NCBI GenBank assembly: GCA_009377575.1
Contig: WHTU01000005.1
Coordinates: 1-64,000, forward strand
Direction: 5' to 3'
DNA: 64,000 nt
Origin: Nitrososphaeraceae archaeon
GTDB lineage: Archaea > Thermoproteota > Nitrososphaeria > Nitrososphaerales > Nitrososphaeraceae
The position numbers were made by a program, and so were the translations under genes. Positions 8,780 to 17,253 of this stretch are shown piece by piece. How positions within the stretch are numbered: position 1 is the first letter of the stretch; each line of letters starts with the position of its first letter. The notes beneath the pieces were generated by a model. That model saw nothing but the letters and a program-made list of their open reading frames with translations. It was not told where the DNA came from and ran no database searches.

Positions 8780-9847
8780 TTGAGAATCCAAGTCGCAATT
8801 AATGATGGAGTCTTGGCAGTTGAAGTTGGCGGTAAGTCTATCTCATTGGATCCTAAGCGAGACTCTCATTCTGATTTTACGTTTGTTTCACACGCTCACA
8901 CGGATCATCTTTCTTTGGGTAAAAAGAAACGAAATGGCTCAAGGAAAATATTAGCTTCTGAAGCCACAGCAGTGATAGCTAATTCTAGAGGGCATGACTT
9001 GGAAACACCAATAGCGACTCCTGAGGAATACGATCTTGTGGATACTGGACATATTTTAGGTTCCAGAGGCTTTCTGATTCCTGATGAGCTCTTTTATACC
9101 GGAGACATATCGATACGTGATCGAGCTTTCTTAAAGGGTGTAAGACCTCCAAAGGCTAAGAACTTAATCGTAGAATCTACTTTCGCAAGACCAGAATATG
9201 TTTTTCCTTCTCTGGAGCAATGCATTCACGAGACCAATGAGTTGATATCGAAGATGTATAGCCGAGGCATTCCATTGATTTTAATGGGCTATCCATTAGG
9301 AAAGGCTCAACTGCTCACTGAATTTTTCAGGCATTGGGATCCTCTGATCGTCCATGAATCAGTGCACGAAATGAACTCTGTCTATAGGCAATTGGGAGTA
9401 CCATTGAAAGAAGGTATGTCTTTTTCACAAGCAAGGGAAAGAGGAATGTTTCAACGTGGTGTACCATGGATAATGATATCTCCTTTTATGAGCAGGGGTG
9501 CAGAATTCGTCAAAACTATGAAATCGTGTTGCAATGCTGTTACGGTAGGTTTCACCGGTTGGGCTACAAGAGCAAGATTTGGGCAAGTTATGGGCTTGGA
9601 TTATGCGATTCCACTAAGCGATCATTGTGATTGCAACGAGTTACTCGAAATCGTGAGGCACTGCAATCCTGAGAAAGTGTACACAATTCACGGATTTGCA
9701 GATTATCTTGCTATGAGACTGCGGAGCTTAGGTTATGAAGCAGAGGCTCTCATGTGGCAAAACAAACGGAAGGGAGAAAGCCCACGTCAAATAAGAAAGA
9801 AGCCGGTCTCAAAAAATCAGAGTTTAATTGACTCATACTTCAACTGA
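8780..9847 (+). CDS. Metallo-beta-lactamase nuclease (Artemis/SNM1-like exonuclease family) with a C-terminal PIP-box-like motif
   Basis: A 355-residue metallo-beta-lactamase protein with the metal site FVSHAHTDH near residues 36-44, DTGHILGSRGF, ELFYTGDIS, and a beta-CASP-like part with LSDHCDCNEL and YTIHGFADY. It resembles the archaeal proteins annotated as exonuclease of the beta-lactamase fold involved in RNA or DNA processing. The last nine residues, QSLIDSYFN, match the PCNA-interacting pattern Q-x-x-h-x-x-aromatic-aromatic, with Q347, I350, Y353 and F354. This favours a DNA repair or replication role over RNA processing, as an inference. TTG start at 8780. Confidence 0.8.
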   Translation: MRIQVAINDGVLAVEVGGKSISLDPKRDSHSDFTFVSHAHTDHLSLGKKKRNGSRKILASEATAVIANSRGHDLETPIATPEEYDLVDTGHILGSRGFLIPDELFYTGDISIRDRAFLKGVRPPKAKNLIVESTFARPEYVFPSLEQCIHETNELISKMYSRGIPLILMGYPLGKAQLLTEFFRHWDPLIVHESVHEMNSVYRQLGVPLKEGMSFSQARERGMFQRGVPWIMISPFMSRGAEFVKTMKSCCNAVTVGFTGWATRARFGQVMGLDYAIPLSDHCDCNELLEIVRHCNPEKVYTIHGFADYLAMRLRSLGYEAEALMWQNKRKGESPRQIRKKPVSKNQSLIDSYFN

Positions 9848-9850
9848 AAC

Positions 9851-10933
9851 TCAGTTGTCTTTCCTATTTTTGAAATACGGTATTACCTTGTTCCCGAACG
9901 TTTCTATGTTCTTGAAATAGCCTTCACCCCAGAAGCGTATAATAAAGTGGTTGGTTCCAGCCTTAATGAACCGTTCAAGCATTTCTATTACATCATCGGG
10001 CTTGCCCACTCCTATGGCCGACCTAGCAACATAATCAGGAATTTTCAGAGCTGCACGTTTCATCTGCTGCATCAATTCGGGCTTGTTCATTGCATACTCT
10101 GTAAAATACCTTCGAAAGTCGAACTCTGAGTCTTGTTCGATATTGTGGACCTTGAGTAGTTCCGGTTTGTACAAACTAACTTTCACGGCATTCTTCATCT
10201 TGTTCCATGCCTCCTCCCCATCTTCAGTGAAGTATATGTCCACGTCATTAGCGAACTGAAAATCGACTAGATTCCTATCATGCGCTTTCGCCTTTTCTGT
10301 GATCACCGAGGCGTGATGTTTAAAAAGTTCAGGTGTATACCCGATGGGGATCCATCCGTCTCCGTAACGTGCACATAACTCTAATGTCTTGGGCGCTCCT
10401 GCTGCTATGTAAATTGGTGGACGGGGTTTACGAATACTCTTCGTTTGTAGGCAGGCATTTATCAGCCTGTAGTAGCTACCATCATAGCTTACACGATTGT
10501 CTGGGTCAGACCCAAACAATTTTTCGATAACTTCTAACTGTTCTTTGAATTTTGTCACAGGTTTCTCAAATTCAATACCAAAGTCTACTACGTTTTGAGC
10601 TTCACCCGCTCCTATTCCTAGAATTGATCGCCCTTTAGTTATCCTGTCCAGGGTTATCGTAGACTGTGCAATGGTCGAAGGATGCCTCCTTATCGCATCG
10701 GTGACGCAAGTGCCTAGTTCAACATTCTGAGTCACTGCTCCTATCGCTGATAACATCAACCAGGCGTCATTAACGACCGCATTCTTCCACTGAGGAACGT
10801 TAGAATGATCCATCATCCACACGGAATCGTAGTTCATTCTGTCTGCCATCTGACAAGCAGTCATAATCTGAGTTTCGTCTAATCCAAGTCTTGCAACGTT
10901 TAGTCCTTGAGTAAATCCAAATTTTATCTTCAT
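9851..10933 (-). CDS. LLM-class F420-dependent oxidoreductase (Mer-like)
   Basis: A 360-residue luciferase-fold flavin/F420 protein. The N-terminus KIKFGFTQGLN, the DSVWMMDH strand, VELGTCVTDAIRRHPSTIAQ and the GRSILGIGAGEAQNVVDFGI block match the group that includes methylenetetrahydromethanopterin reductase (Mer) and F420-dependent dehydrogenases. The central RPPIYIAAGAPKTLELCARYGDGWIPIG block is also typical. Such enzymes use reduced F420 to act on C1-pterins, sugars or other substrates; the exact one is not clear. Few bases separate its 3' end from that of the nuclease gene. Confidence 0.82.
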   Translation of the reverse strand: MKIKFGFTQGLNVARLGLDETQIMTACQMADRMNYDSVWMMDHSNVPQWKNAVVNDAWLMLSAIGAVTQNVELGTCVTDAIRRHPSTIAQSTITLDRITKGRSILGIGAGEAQNVVDFGIEFEKPVTKFKEQLEVIEKLFGSDPDNRVSYDGSYYRLINACLQTKSIRKPRPPIYIAAGAPKTLELCARYGDGWIPIGYTPELFKHHASVITEKAKAHDRNLVDFQFANDVDIYFTEDGEEAWNKMKNAVKVSLYKPELLKVHNIEQDSEFDFRRYFTEYAMNKPELMQQMKRAALKIPDYVARSAIGVGKPDDVIEMLERFIKAGTNHFIIRFWGEGYFKNIETFGNKVIPYFKNRKDN

Positions 10934-11058
10934 TTATGACAATAATCCCCCTTCTAATTCAAAATTTTGGATATGCATACCGTTAGTAGATCCACTGAGC
11001 ACATGTATTTAAAAATATTCAATCCCCATTCCAGGCGAATCGTTTATTACCAAATAAC

Positions 11059-11068
11059 TTTATATAAT
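11059..11068 (+). promoter_or_regulatory. TATA box of the HTH regulator gene
   Basis: TTTATATAAT lies about 33 bases before the ATG at 11096, so transcription should begin some 8 bases before it. A longer frame opening at 10967 would start upstream of this promoter, so the downstream ATG is favoured. Confidence 0.5.
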
Positions 11069-11095
11069 AAAAAAGTCGAAATTCCTTATAATCAA

Positions 11096-11503
11096 ATGCT
11101 GCTACCCTCGGAAATAGAAGCTAAATCTCTCATACCCGCAGTTAGAGCTATTCTAGCACGAAAATTAACTGGTGAATATGATATGAAGGAAGAGGTTGTT
11201 GCTAAAGTTCTTGGGGTAACACAGGCAGCCGTTAGCAATTACGTTCGGGGAACCAGGGGAGATACAGAATTGATGTCAAAACTTAGCCTAGTGGATCAAA
11301 TAATTGAAATGATTGATGATATAGCGCGAGACTTGGCGTCAAACAAAGCATATACACCTTATACTATGTCAAAATTTATTGAACTCTGCAACTATATTCG
11401 TCACTCTTTGATTATCTGCGATATACACCACAATATTGAATCAAATATAGATGAAGGAGTCTGTCAACTCTGTAAGGGGAATCTGATGTCCGGTAGGTTC
11501 TAG
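11096..11503 (+). CDS. XRE-type helix-turn-helix transcriptional regulator (archaeal COG2522-like)
   Basis: A DNA-binding protein of about 135 residues. It opens with LLPSEIEAKSLIPAVRAILARKL, typical of a conserved archaeal HTH family, followed by the helix-turn-helix KEEVVAKVLGVTQAAVSNYVRGTRG. The rest is helical, with cysteines near the end (ICDIHH, CQLCKGN) that could bind metal, including a CxxC. The reading frame opens upstream at 10967, but the conserved start and the TATA box at 11059-11068 favour the ATG at 11096. Targets are unknown; it sits between the Mer-like gene and apgM. Confidence 0.78.
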   Translation: MLLPSEIEAKSLIPAVRAILARKLTGEYDMKEEVVAKVLGVTQAAVSNYVRGTRGDTELMSKLSLVDQIIEMIDDIARDLASNKAYTPYTMSKFIELCNYIRHSLIICDIHHNIESNIDEGVCQLCKGNLMSGRF

Positions 11504-11528
11504 GGTATCAATGGGAAGTTATATCATT

Positions 11529-12809
11529 TTACAGTCGTCCAAAAAACGTCTTCCTAACGAAAGGTAGTATTTCAATACCCCTCATTGATCCTCTGCTCCC
11601 TTGCAAAGATTCCTTTTCCGTAAATCTCTGACTCTTATCTTTATCAGCACCCGCACCGGTGAATAACACGGGGATAGGATCATCTGTGTGTGCTTTTCTT
11701 ATACAAGGCGTGGAATGATCGCCTGAAACAATTAGCATTGTTTTTGACACGTCCACATTCTTTAGTAACGTGCCAAAAAAGAGATCATCTATTTGTTCTA
11801 TGCTCACCTTCTTACCATGTGCATCACCATCATGGCCAAATTCATCAGGGCCTTTGATATGTACGTAGACAATATCATATTTCTTAGTTTGTTCCAGACA
11901 CTTACTTGCCTTTTCTTGATAAGCGTCAATGTCACCACCTGTTATGAAGTGCATCCCTAATATTCTTGAAATTCCAACCTCTACTGGCATATCGACTACA
12001 GAACCAAACTCCAAGCCATACCGTGTTGAAATTGGTTCAATCGCAGGCAAATAATTTCCAGAATCTCGCAATAAGATCGCATTCATCGGCTTCAATCCAC
12101 TATCAAGCCGACGATGATTCACTGGGTGGTTTTCTAATATTTGCACTGTCTGTCTGCCGAATTCATTGATTACCTGTGCTGAGGCGGCCTCAGAATCACC
12201 TTCCTCCTCTGGTATACAATCTTGAATCTTCATGCTCTTGTCATCTCTGGCTATCCCAATTCCATCAATCCGATCATATGCCGGATCGGTGTTCGATACC
12301 TTTGATGAGAGCTTAAGAGAAGGATCACTAAATTTAACGATTACTCGATGCCCTACACTTGGTTGCAATGTGACGCTGATATTACGTGTGAACTTCAGGC
12401 TTTCCTCAAGTGTCTTGCATATCTCGAGGGCTTCACCGTATTCAATAACCCTACCTGCCCTCCTATCAGTTATTATCCCTTGCTTGTCGATAGTTGCAAA
12501 GTTTCCCCTGAGTACGAGGTCACCATTCTTAAAATCTATTCCCATACCCAGCGCTTCTACAACTCCACGCCCTGGATACCCAACATCCTTGAAATCGTAT
12601 CCCAGCATGTTGAAAACTGCAATATCGGATTGGGGTGCAATTCCCTTTCCTACGCTGACCACACTTCCCAGACAGCCGTTCGAAGTCAACTGGTCTAACG
12701 AGGGTGTTCGTGCTGCTTCTAGCGGAGTAAGTCCTTCAAGTGAAGGATTTGGTAAATCGCCTACGCCATCCAGTAAGACATAAATAGCTTTTGAAGGGGC
12801 TGGACTCAA
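11529..12809 (-). CDS. apgM: Cofactor-independent phosphoglycerate mutase, archaeal type
   Basis: A 426-residue alkaline-phosphatase-superfamily enzyme that converts 3-phosphoglycerate and 2-phosphoglycerate. Seen are the metal-binding start YVLLDGVGDLP, the EAARTPSLDQL segment, GIAPQSDIAVFNMLGYD with the catalytic Ser, FGHDGDAHGKK, and the C-terminal VSGDHSTPCIRKAHTDDPIPVLF with metal-binding Asp and His residues. These mark the archaeal aPGAM branch rather than bacterial GpmI. The start is TTG at 12809. It provides the glycolytic/gluconeogenic step upstream of enolase and diverges from the thiD-thiN gene. Confidence 0.93.
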   Translation of the reverse strand: MSPAPSKAIYVLLDGVGDLPNPSLEGLTPLEAARTPSLDQLTSNGCLGSVVSVGKGIAPQSDIAVFNMLGYDFKDVGYPGRGVVEALGMGIDFKNGDLVLRGNFATIDKQGIITDRRAGRVIEYGEALEICKTLEESLKFTRNISVTLQPSVGHRVIVKFSDPSLKLSSKVSNTDPAYDRIDGIGIARDDKSMKIQDCIPEEEGDSEAASAQVINEFGRQTVQILENHPVNHRRLDSGLKPMNAILLRDSGNYLPAIEPISTRYGLEFGSVVDMPVEVGISRILGMHFITGGDIDAYQEKASKCLEQTKKYDIVYVHIKGPDEFGHDGDAHGKKVSIEQIDDLFFGTLLKNVDVSKTMLIVSGDHSTPCIRKAHTDDPIPVLFTGAGADKDKSQRFTEKESLQGSRGSMRGIEILPFVRKTFFGRL

Positions 12810-12929
12810 TCCTAAAGAACAATATCGAACCAGATTTATTCTTATTGTGATCTGATTATTTACAGGAAAATTTCAAATTCGTTGAAACAATTATGTCCTG
12901 CTTGGATAGGGACGATTTTTCAACCAACG

Positions 12930-12937
12930 TATAAAAT
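12930..12937 (+). promoter_or_regulatory. TATA box of thiD-thiN
   Basis: TATAAAAT would place transcription start near 12958-12960. This leaves the ATG at 12946 outside the transcript and points to the GTG at 12961 or TTG at 12964 as the true start. Confidence 0.5.
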
Positions 12938-12960
12938 GTGCTCAAATGCTAAGTTCTATT

Positions 12961-14316
12961 GTGTTGAAGATAGCGTTGACAGTCGCTGGAAGTGATTCTG
13001 GAGGAGGAGCTGGAATACAAGCTGATATCAAGACTTTTTCAGCTCACGGCGTTTTTGGTTGTTCTGTGGTTACTGTGATAACTTCACAGAATACCTTCGA
13101 ATTGAGAGACATATATCCTCTTCCTCCTAAAATAATCTCGAGTCAGTTGAAAGCAGTCTTATCTGACTTCAAATTGGCCGCCGCTAAAATCGGAATGGTA
13201 TTTAACGCTGAAATAATGAAAGAGGTATTCCAAAAACTTAAGGATGCCAAATTCCCAATTGTTGTAGATCCGATACTCTCCACTGGAACAGGCTATTGCT
13301 TGATTCTAAAGAATGACCTTGAATATTTTAAAAAAGTTATTGTTCCCATGTCGTACTTACTAACCCCTAACTTGCCCGAGGCTGAGGCTATTTCTGGAAT
13401 AAAAATAAGTTCAACGGACGAATTAATGGATGCAGCAAACACACTTTTGGATATGGGTGCAGCAAATGTAATAATAAAAGGCGGTCATTCCACTAAATCT
13501 AAAGGTATTACAGATTTCCTCCTTACTCAAGAAAGACGAGTAGTAAAATTCAAAAAAGAACGAACAAGAATGAATGCTTTACACGGCTTAGGGTGCAATT
13601 TCTCAGCTGCCATCACCGCCGAATTAGCAAGACAAATCCCTTTAGAACAAGCTTGTCACCTAGCGAATGAATACATTTTCTCGGGTATGACCAATTCGAT
13701 ACAGGTAGGAAAAGGGTCATCTGTGGTTGATCCTATTCTTTCTCTAAATTCGAATTCAGATAGATTCCTTGTTCTGAAGGAGATGGATACTGCTGTTGGT
13801 TATATTGAATCAACTGAAAATTTCGGTTTTCTAATACCGGAAACTTCGTCCAACTTAGCATATGCCATTGGTCGCCCGACAGGACTGTCAGACGTCGCTG
13901 CTGTGGAAGGAAGAATTGCGCGAGTGGGTAACCGATCTAAGGCTGTGGGACGTATTCATTTCGGGGCGTCGAAACACGTGGGTTCGTCAGTCCTCAGTTA
14001 TATGAAAGTACATCCTCTCTTTCGATCTGCCATTAATTTACGATATGACGAAAAAATTCTTGGAATTTGCAAAAAAAAATTTACAGTATCATCGTATGAC
14101 AGGCAGGTCGAACCGCGTGAGAGGAAAGAGACGGAAGGGATGTCGATCTCTTGGGGAATTGAAATGGCACTACAAATGAACCCTAATGCGGATGTAATCT
14201 ATCATTTAGGCGACATAGGAAAAGAAGCCATGATTTTGGTATTCGATACAAATCCATCTCTTCTAGTTAGAAAGGTCAACAATATCTTGTTCGCGTATCT
14301 CGAAAAATCCGTCTGA
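12961..14316 (+). CDS. thiDN: Bifunctional HMP/HMP-phosphate kinase - thiamine-phosphate synthase (ThiD-ThiN fusion)
   Basis: The N-terminal domain of about 260 residues is ThiD, which phosphorylates hydroxymethylpyrimidine twice: LKIALTVAGSDSGGGAGIQADIKTF, AAKIGMV, VVDPILSTGTG, LTPNLPEAEAISG and HGLGCNFSAAITAELA. The C-terminal domain of about 180 residues is ThiN, the archaeal thiamine-phosphate synthase: GFLIPETSSNLAYAIGRPTGLSDVAAVEGRI, GASKHVGSSVL and MSISWGIEMAL. The fusion makes thiamine phosphate from HMP and the thiazole phosphate without ThiE. The TATA box at 12930-12937 favours a GTG/TTG start at 12961/12964 over the ATG at 12946; TTG at 12964 gives the family-like N-terminus MKIALTVAGSD. 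Confidence 0.93.
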   Translation: MLKIALTVAGSDSGGGAGIQADIKTFSAHGVFGCSVVTVITSQNTFELRDIYPLPPKIISSQLKAVLSDFKLAAAKIGMVFNAEIMKEVFQKLKDAKFPIVVDPILSTGTGYCLILKNDLEYFKKVIVPMSYLLTPNLPEAEAISGIKISSTDELMDAANTLLDMGAANVIIKGGHSTKSKGITDFLLTQERRVVKFKKERTRMNALHGLGCNFSAAITAELARQIPLEQACHLANEYIFSGMTNSIQVGKGSSVVDPILSLNSNSDRFLVLKEMDTAVGYIESTENFGFLIPETSSNLAYAIGRPTGLSDVAAVEGRIARVGNRSKAVGRIHFGASKHVGSSVLSYMKVHPLFRSAINLRYDEKILGICKKKFTVSSYDRQVEPRERKETEGMSISWGIEMALQMNPNADVIYHLGDIGKEAMILVFDTNPSLLVRKVNNILFAYLEKSV

Positions 14317-14383
14317 CCTTTGATAATAAATTGGGGTTGCAGATTGTTAAGTATATACAGGACTTACGAAGTGAAAAGATGCT

Positions 14384-15100
14384 GTGAAGGCCGTTATTTT
14401 GGCAGGAGGGCTCGGGACCAGACTCCAACCGTACACTTTTTTTATTCCAAAGCCTATGTTGCCTTTAGGCAATAAGCCTCTTCTAGAGCATATTATCAGT
14501 TGGTTGACAAATAGAAGCTCCAACAAGATTGATCATGTTGTGATTTGCGTAAGCTATCTTCATAGAACAATAGAAGATTACTTCGAAGATGGCAGAAGAT
14601 TTGGAGTTAAGATCGACTATGCTAGAGCAGACAGACCTTTGGCGACGGCCGGCCAGCTGAAGACTGCAGAAAAATTCCTTGCAGATGAGACGTTTGTTTG
14701 CCTCTATGGTGACTCCATTTATGAATTCGATATTCACAGGATGATCCGCGAACACAAGAAGTCGAAGGCATTTTTATCCATGGCGCTACTTCGCTACAGG
14801 ACGAACCTAAAGTACGGGGTAATAGAAGTTGTCGGAAAATCTAATAGAGTAGCTTCGTGGAACGAAAAGCCTGAAATTACTGGTTTAATAAACATCGGAT
14901 GTTACGTTGTTGAACCAGAATTCTTTAAACTCGTACCTAAATCCAGTGCGTACGGAATGGATGAGGCTGTGAAAAAAGCTCTGAAGGATAAAAAAATAGT
15001 TCGAGGCTTCACGATAGATTCAGGCTTTGTAGACATAGGAGATAAGAAAACTTATCTAGATGAGTACAAGAAATTTGTTAAAAAGCTTGGAAAAATATAA
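14384..15100 (+). CDS. Sugar-phosphate nucleotidyltransferase
   Basis: A 238-residue NTP-transferase of the glucose-1-phosphate thymidylyl/mannose-1-phosphate guanylyltransferase family. The N-terminal KAVILAGGLGTRLQPYTFFIPKPMLPLGNKPLLEHII is the nucleotide-binding signature; VCLYGDSI holds the metal-binding Asp, and VASWNEKPEITGLINIGCYV forms the sugar site. It lacks the C-terminal left-handed helix domain of GlmU or long GMP synthases. The GTG start at 14384 gives the canonical N-terminus. It makes an NDP-sugar for glycans; the sugar is not readable. A second copy lies at 39400. Confidence 0.87.
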   Translation: MKAVILAGGLGTRLQPYTFFIPKPMLPLGNKPLLEHIISWLTNRSSNKIDHVVICVSYLHRTIEDYFEDGRRFGVKIDYARADRPLATAGQLKTAEKFLADETFVCLYGDSIYEFDIHRMIREHKKSKAFLSMALLRYRTNLKYGVIEVVGKSNRVASWNEKPEITGLINIGCYVVEPEFFKLVPKSSAYGMDEAVKKALKDKKIVRGFTIDSGFVDIGDKKTYLDEYKKFVKKLGKI

Positions 15101-15599
15101 GCGAGCAGATACTAACTATTTGATCTAAGGATACGATCAATTCAGAACAACGTTGTGTGGTGTTAACCCTTAAACTATGGAATGCTGTAGAAGCGTCAGG
15201 TACTTGGCGAGGAGCTCATGCCTGAATTTGTATACTGTCTACAATAGGTATCTTTCATCTTCCTGCTTGCAATGGCCTAATGGACCGTATCCCTTCTGAT
15301 TAGGTTAAATATTGTTTAGCTTCTTCACATGATTGATGTGTCAATAATTAGAAATTGTTTGAAAGCGAGGAGATCTGGACCCCTATTTCAAAGGAGTAGT
15401 TTATGTGTTGCCAATGTGTCAAGGAACATTCAGACCTAGAATTCGTCAAATCTCGAATCATTATACACGTGATAAGTGATTCTAGAATTTTTTGTATCGA
15501 CAAACAATTAAACATCTCTCGCGGAGTCACATTAATTGGTCCGCGAACTGCATCGATCCTTATTCAATTTCACGACAATATGCGGACTTGATGCAAGGA
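15101..15599. other. Gene-poor stretch of about 500 bases
   Basis: Between the nucleotidyltransferase and the facing membrane-protein gene I find no recognised gene, tRNA or clear terminator. The only frame with a ribosome-site-like lead is the small one listed at 15403. Confidence 0.5.
15403..15591 (+). CDS. Possible small protein, unknown
   Basis: A 62-codon frame that begins MCCQCVKEHSD. An AAGGAG at 15391-15396 stands six bases before the ATG, a good ribosome-site spacing, but another frame of similar length runs on the opposite strand and the protein resembles nothing I know. Three cysteines near the N-terminus (CCQC) could bind metal. It may well be chance. Confidence 0.2.
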   Translation: MCCQCVKEHSDLEFVKSRIIIHVISDSRIFCIDKQLNISRGVTLIGPRTASILIQFHDNMRT

Positions 15600-16052
15600 T
15601 TATTGTTGATAGTCACTTGTATGCCTGATCCTGCTCTGCGGTGCAAATTTGGCAACGTAGGCTCCCAAGACTAGTACTCCTACCCCAGCTATAACAAAAA
15701 TTTTTGGTGCATATTCCAATCCCAATGTCACAAATTGAATATCAATACCTTGCGTCATGGTATCGACAACCCACATTCCTACTGCAAGTGCCAACCCTGT
15801 CAGAATTAGAATGAACCCGGCAAAGACATTTCTACTTCGGAACGACAGGCCAAATACGACACCAGCCAAAATGAGGCTTGGTGCCCCTGAAATTGAAATC
15901 GTTTGTGCAAGTAATGCTCCCGGATCGACATCCACATTCGGACCTTCGCCTTCTGGGCCAGCCAGGAAGGCATAAAACGATATCATCATTGAAACAAAAA
16001 GCGAGCCCATTGCTATTGCCCCAATAGAAGTCCAGCTTTCTAACTTCGCCAT
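15600..16052 (-). CDS. Small four-helix membrane protein, unknown
   Basis: A 150-residue protein with four hydrophobic segments at about residues 10-30, 52-68, 74-96 and 112-134. Between the first two lies an acidic, Gly-rich loop GPEGEGPNVDVDPG. The C-terminus KFAPQSRIRHTSDYQQ is basic and probably cytoplasmic. I do not recognise a named family. It starts with a normal ATG and stands just downstream of the galT-like gene on the same strand, 28 bases away, so they may share a transcript. Confidence 0.7.
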   Translation of the reverse strand: MAKLESWTSIGAIAMGSLFVSMMISFYAFLAGPEGEGPNVDVDPGALLAQTISISGAPSLILAGVVFGLSFRSRNVFAGFILILTGLALAVGMWVVDTMTQGIDIQFVTLGLEYAPKIFVIAGVGVLVLGAYVAKFAPQSRIRHTSDYQQ

Positions 16053-16080
16053 TTATAGACCAACAACAACTAATGCAGCG

Positions 16081-17106
16081 TCAGGTAATACCCACAAGTT
16101 CGGCCAATTCCTTTCTACAAGCTGCTCCAAGTATCTCCGCGCCCTTCTCAGGTCCAATTTTATTTACATAGACACCGTACCCTCGTTCAAGACCGGACCA
16201 AGTATGGAGCTGCGGATATACCTCGATATGCCAGTGAATCTGCCTGCTATTTTTCTTTTCAGGTGAAAGGTGAAACACTAAGTTAAAGGGAACATTATTA
16301 AGCGCTCTCGACAACCCTCCCAGTGTTGCTCTCAGAATCATTGCTAATCCGCTTATTTCCTTTTGGCTGATCTTAGAGAAGGTAGTCATATGCTTCTTTG
16401 GATAAATCCAAAATTCGTAAGGGTAACTTGATGCCCACGGACAGAATGCTAAATAAGTATCAGTGGATAATATTTGCCTAGGTCCCTCTGATTCGACCCC
16501 AAGTGTTAGACAGGCTGGACAATTTCCGTTTTCGTTCATAAATTTGTGAGCCGCCTCAGCCTCAGTTTCTATAACTGGAGGAATTGTGGACAATGTTAGG
16601 AGATTCAAATGTGGGTGGGACAAAGCAGCACCTGCGGCAGTTCCGTCGTTTACGTAAATTGATACGTAAGTTACCCCTTTCTGGGTGTATAGCCATCTAA
16701 CCCTATCCTGAATGACAAGCAGGACATTAGTCCATTGTTCAATAGATATCGAAGATAAATTTGCGTTGTGATCTGGAGAAGCTACTACAATCTGATGATA
16801 TCCGTATGCTGGTTCGCTATAGTGAGGCTTATCTGTGTAATCGACAGTCTCCAATGTTGTGACGGATGGATTGCTGCTTTGAAACACGCGAACACACCAT
16901 CCCTCTATCGGACTCTCCTCAGTGTCAGATAACCGCTTGAGGATCCCGTCTTTAGCCACAAGAGCAAGAGTGGCGCGCTCAGTCATTAATTCGTTGCCAG
17001 GACAGAAAGGACATCCAGATTGAACACCCGCGCCTGCAGTGTTATTCATTTGATACGGAAGAATTACAAACTTTTCAAGAACATAGTCTTTTCTTAAGTT
17101 ACCCAA
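16081..17106 (-). CDS. Galactose-1-phosphate uridylyltransferase-like protein (HIT superfamily)
   Basis: A 341-residue GalT-type protein. GCPFCPGNE (C32, C35) and CPACL (C196, C199) are metal-binding, YGYHQIVVASPDH is typical, and the active site reads SHPHLN with H164 and the nucleophile-type H166. The last part has HWHIEVYPQL, as in GalT. In classical GalT the residue two places after the second His is Gln; here it is Asn168. The family swaps nucleotides between UDP-sugar and sugar-1-phosphate or cleaves diadenosine polyphosphates, so the true substrate is open. The start is TTG at 17106. Confidence 0.82.
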   Translation of the reverse strand: MGNLRKDYVLEKFVILPYQMNNTAGAGVQSGCPFCPGNELMTERATLALVAKDGILKRLSDTEESPIEGWCVRVFQSSNPSVTTLETVDYTDKPHYSEPAYGYHQIVVASPDHNANLSSISIEQWTNVLLVIQDRVRWLYTQKGVTYVSIYVNDGTAAGAALSHPHLNLLTLSTIPPVIETEAEAAHKFMNENGNCPACLTLGVESEGPRQILSTDTYLAFCPWASSYPYEFWIYPKKHMTTFSKISQKEISGLAMILRATLGGLSRALNNVPFNLVFHLSPEKKNSRQIHWHIEVYPQLHTWSGLERGYGVYVNKIGPEKGAEILGAACRKELAELVGIT

Positions 17107-17253
17107 TTACATCGCCCTGCCCCTTAAAACGAGGCTGATCTTTTAAATAAAGCTTCTGTAGGCCCAGCGCGTCGGCCCATAATTCAACGACCCCTTCTCA
17201 GCGTAAAGTTCCGCTGTATTTTGCTTCATAACTTCCTAAATCAAAAAATGGAA

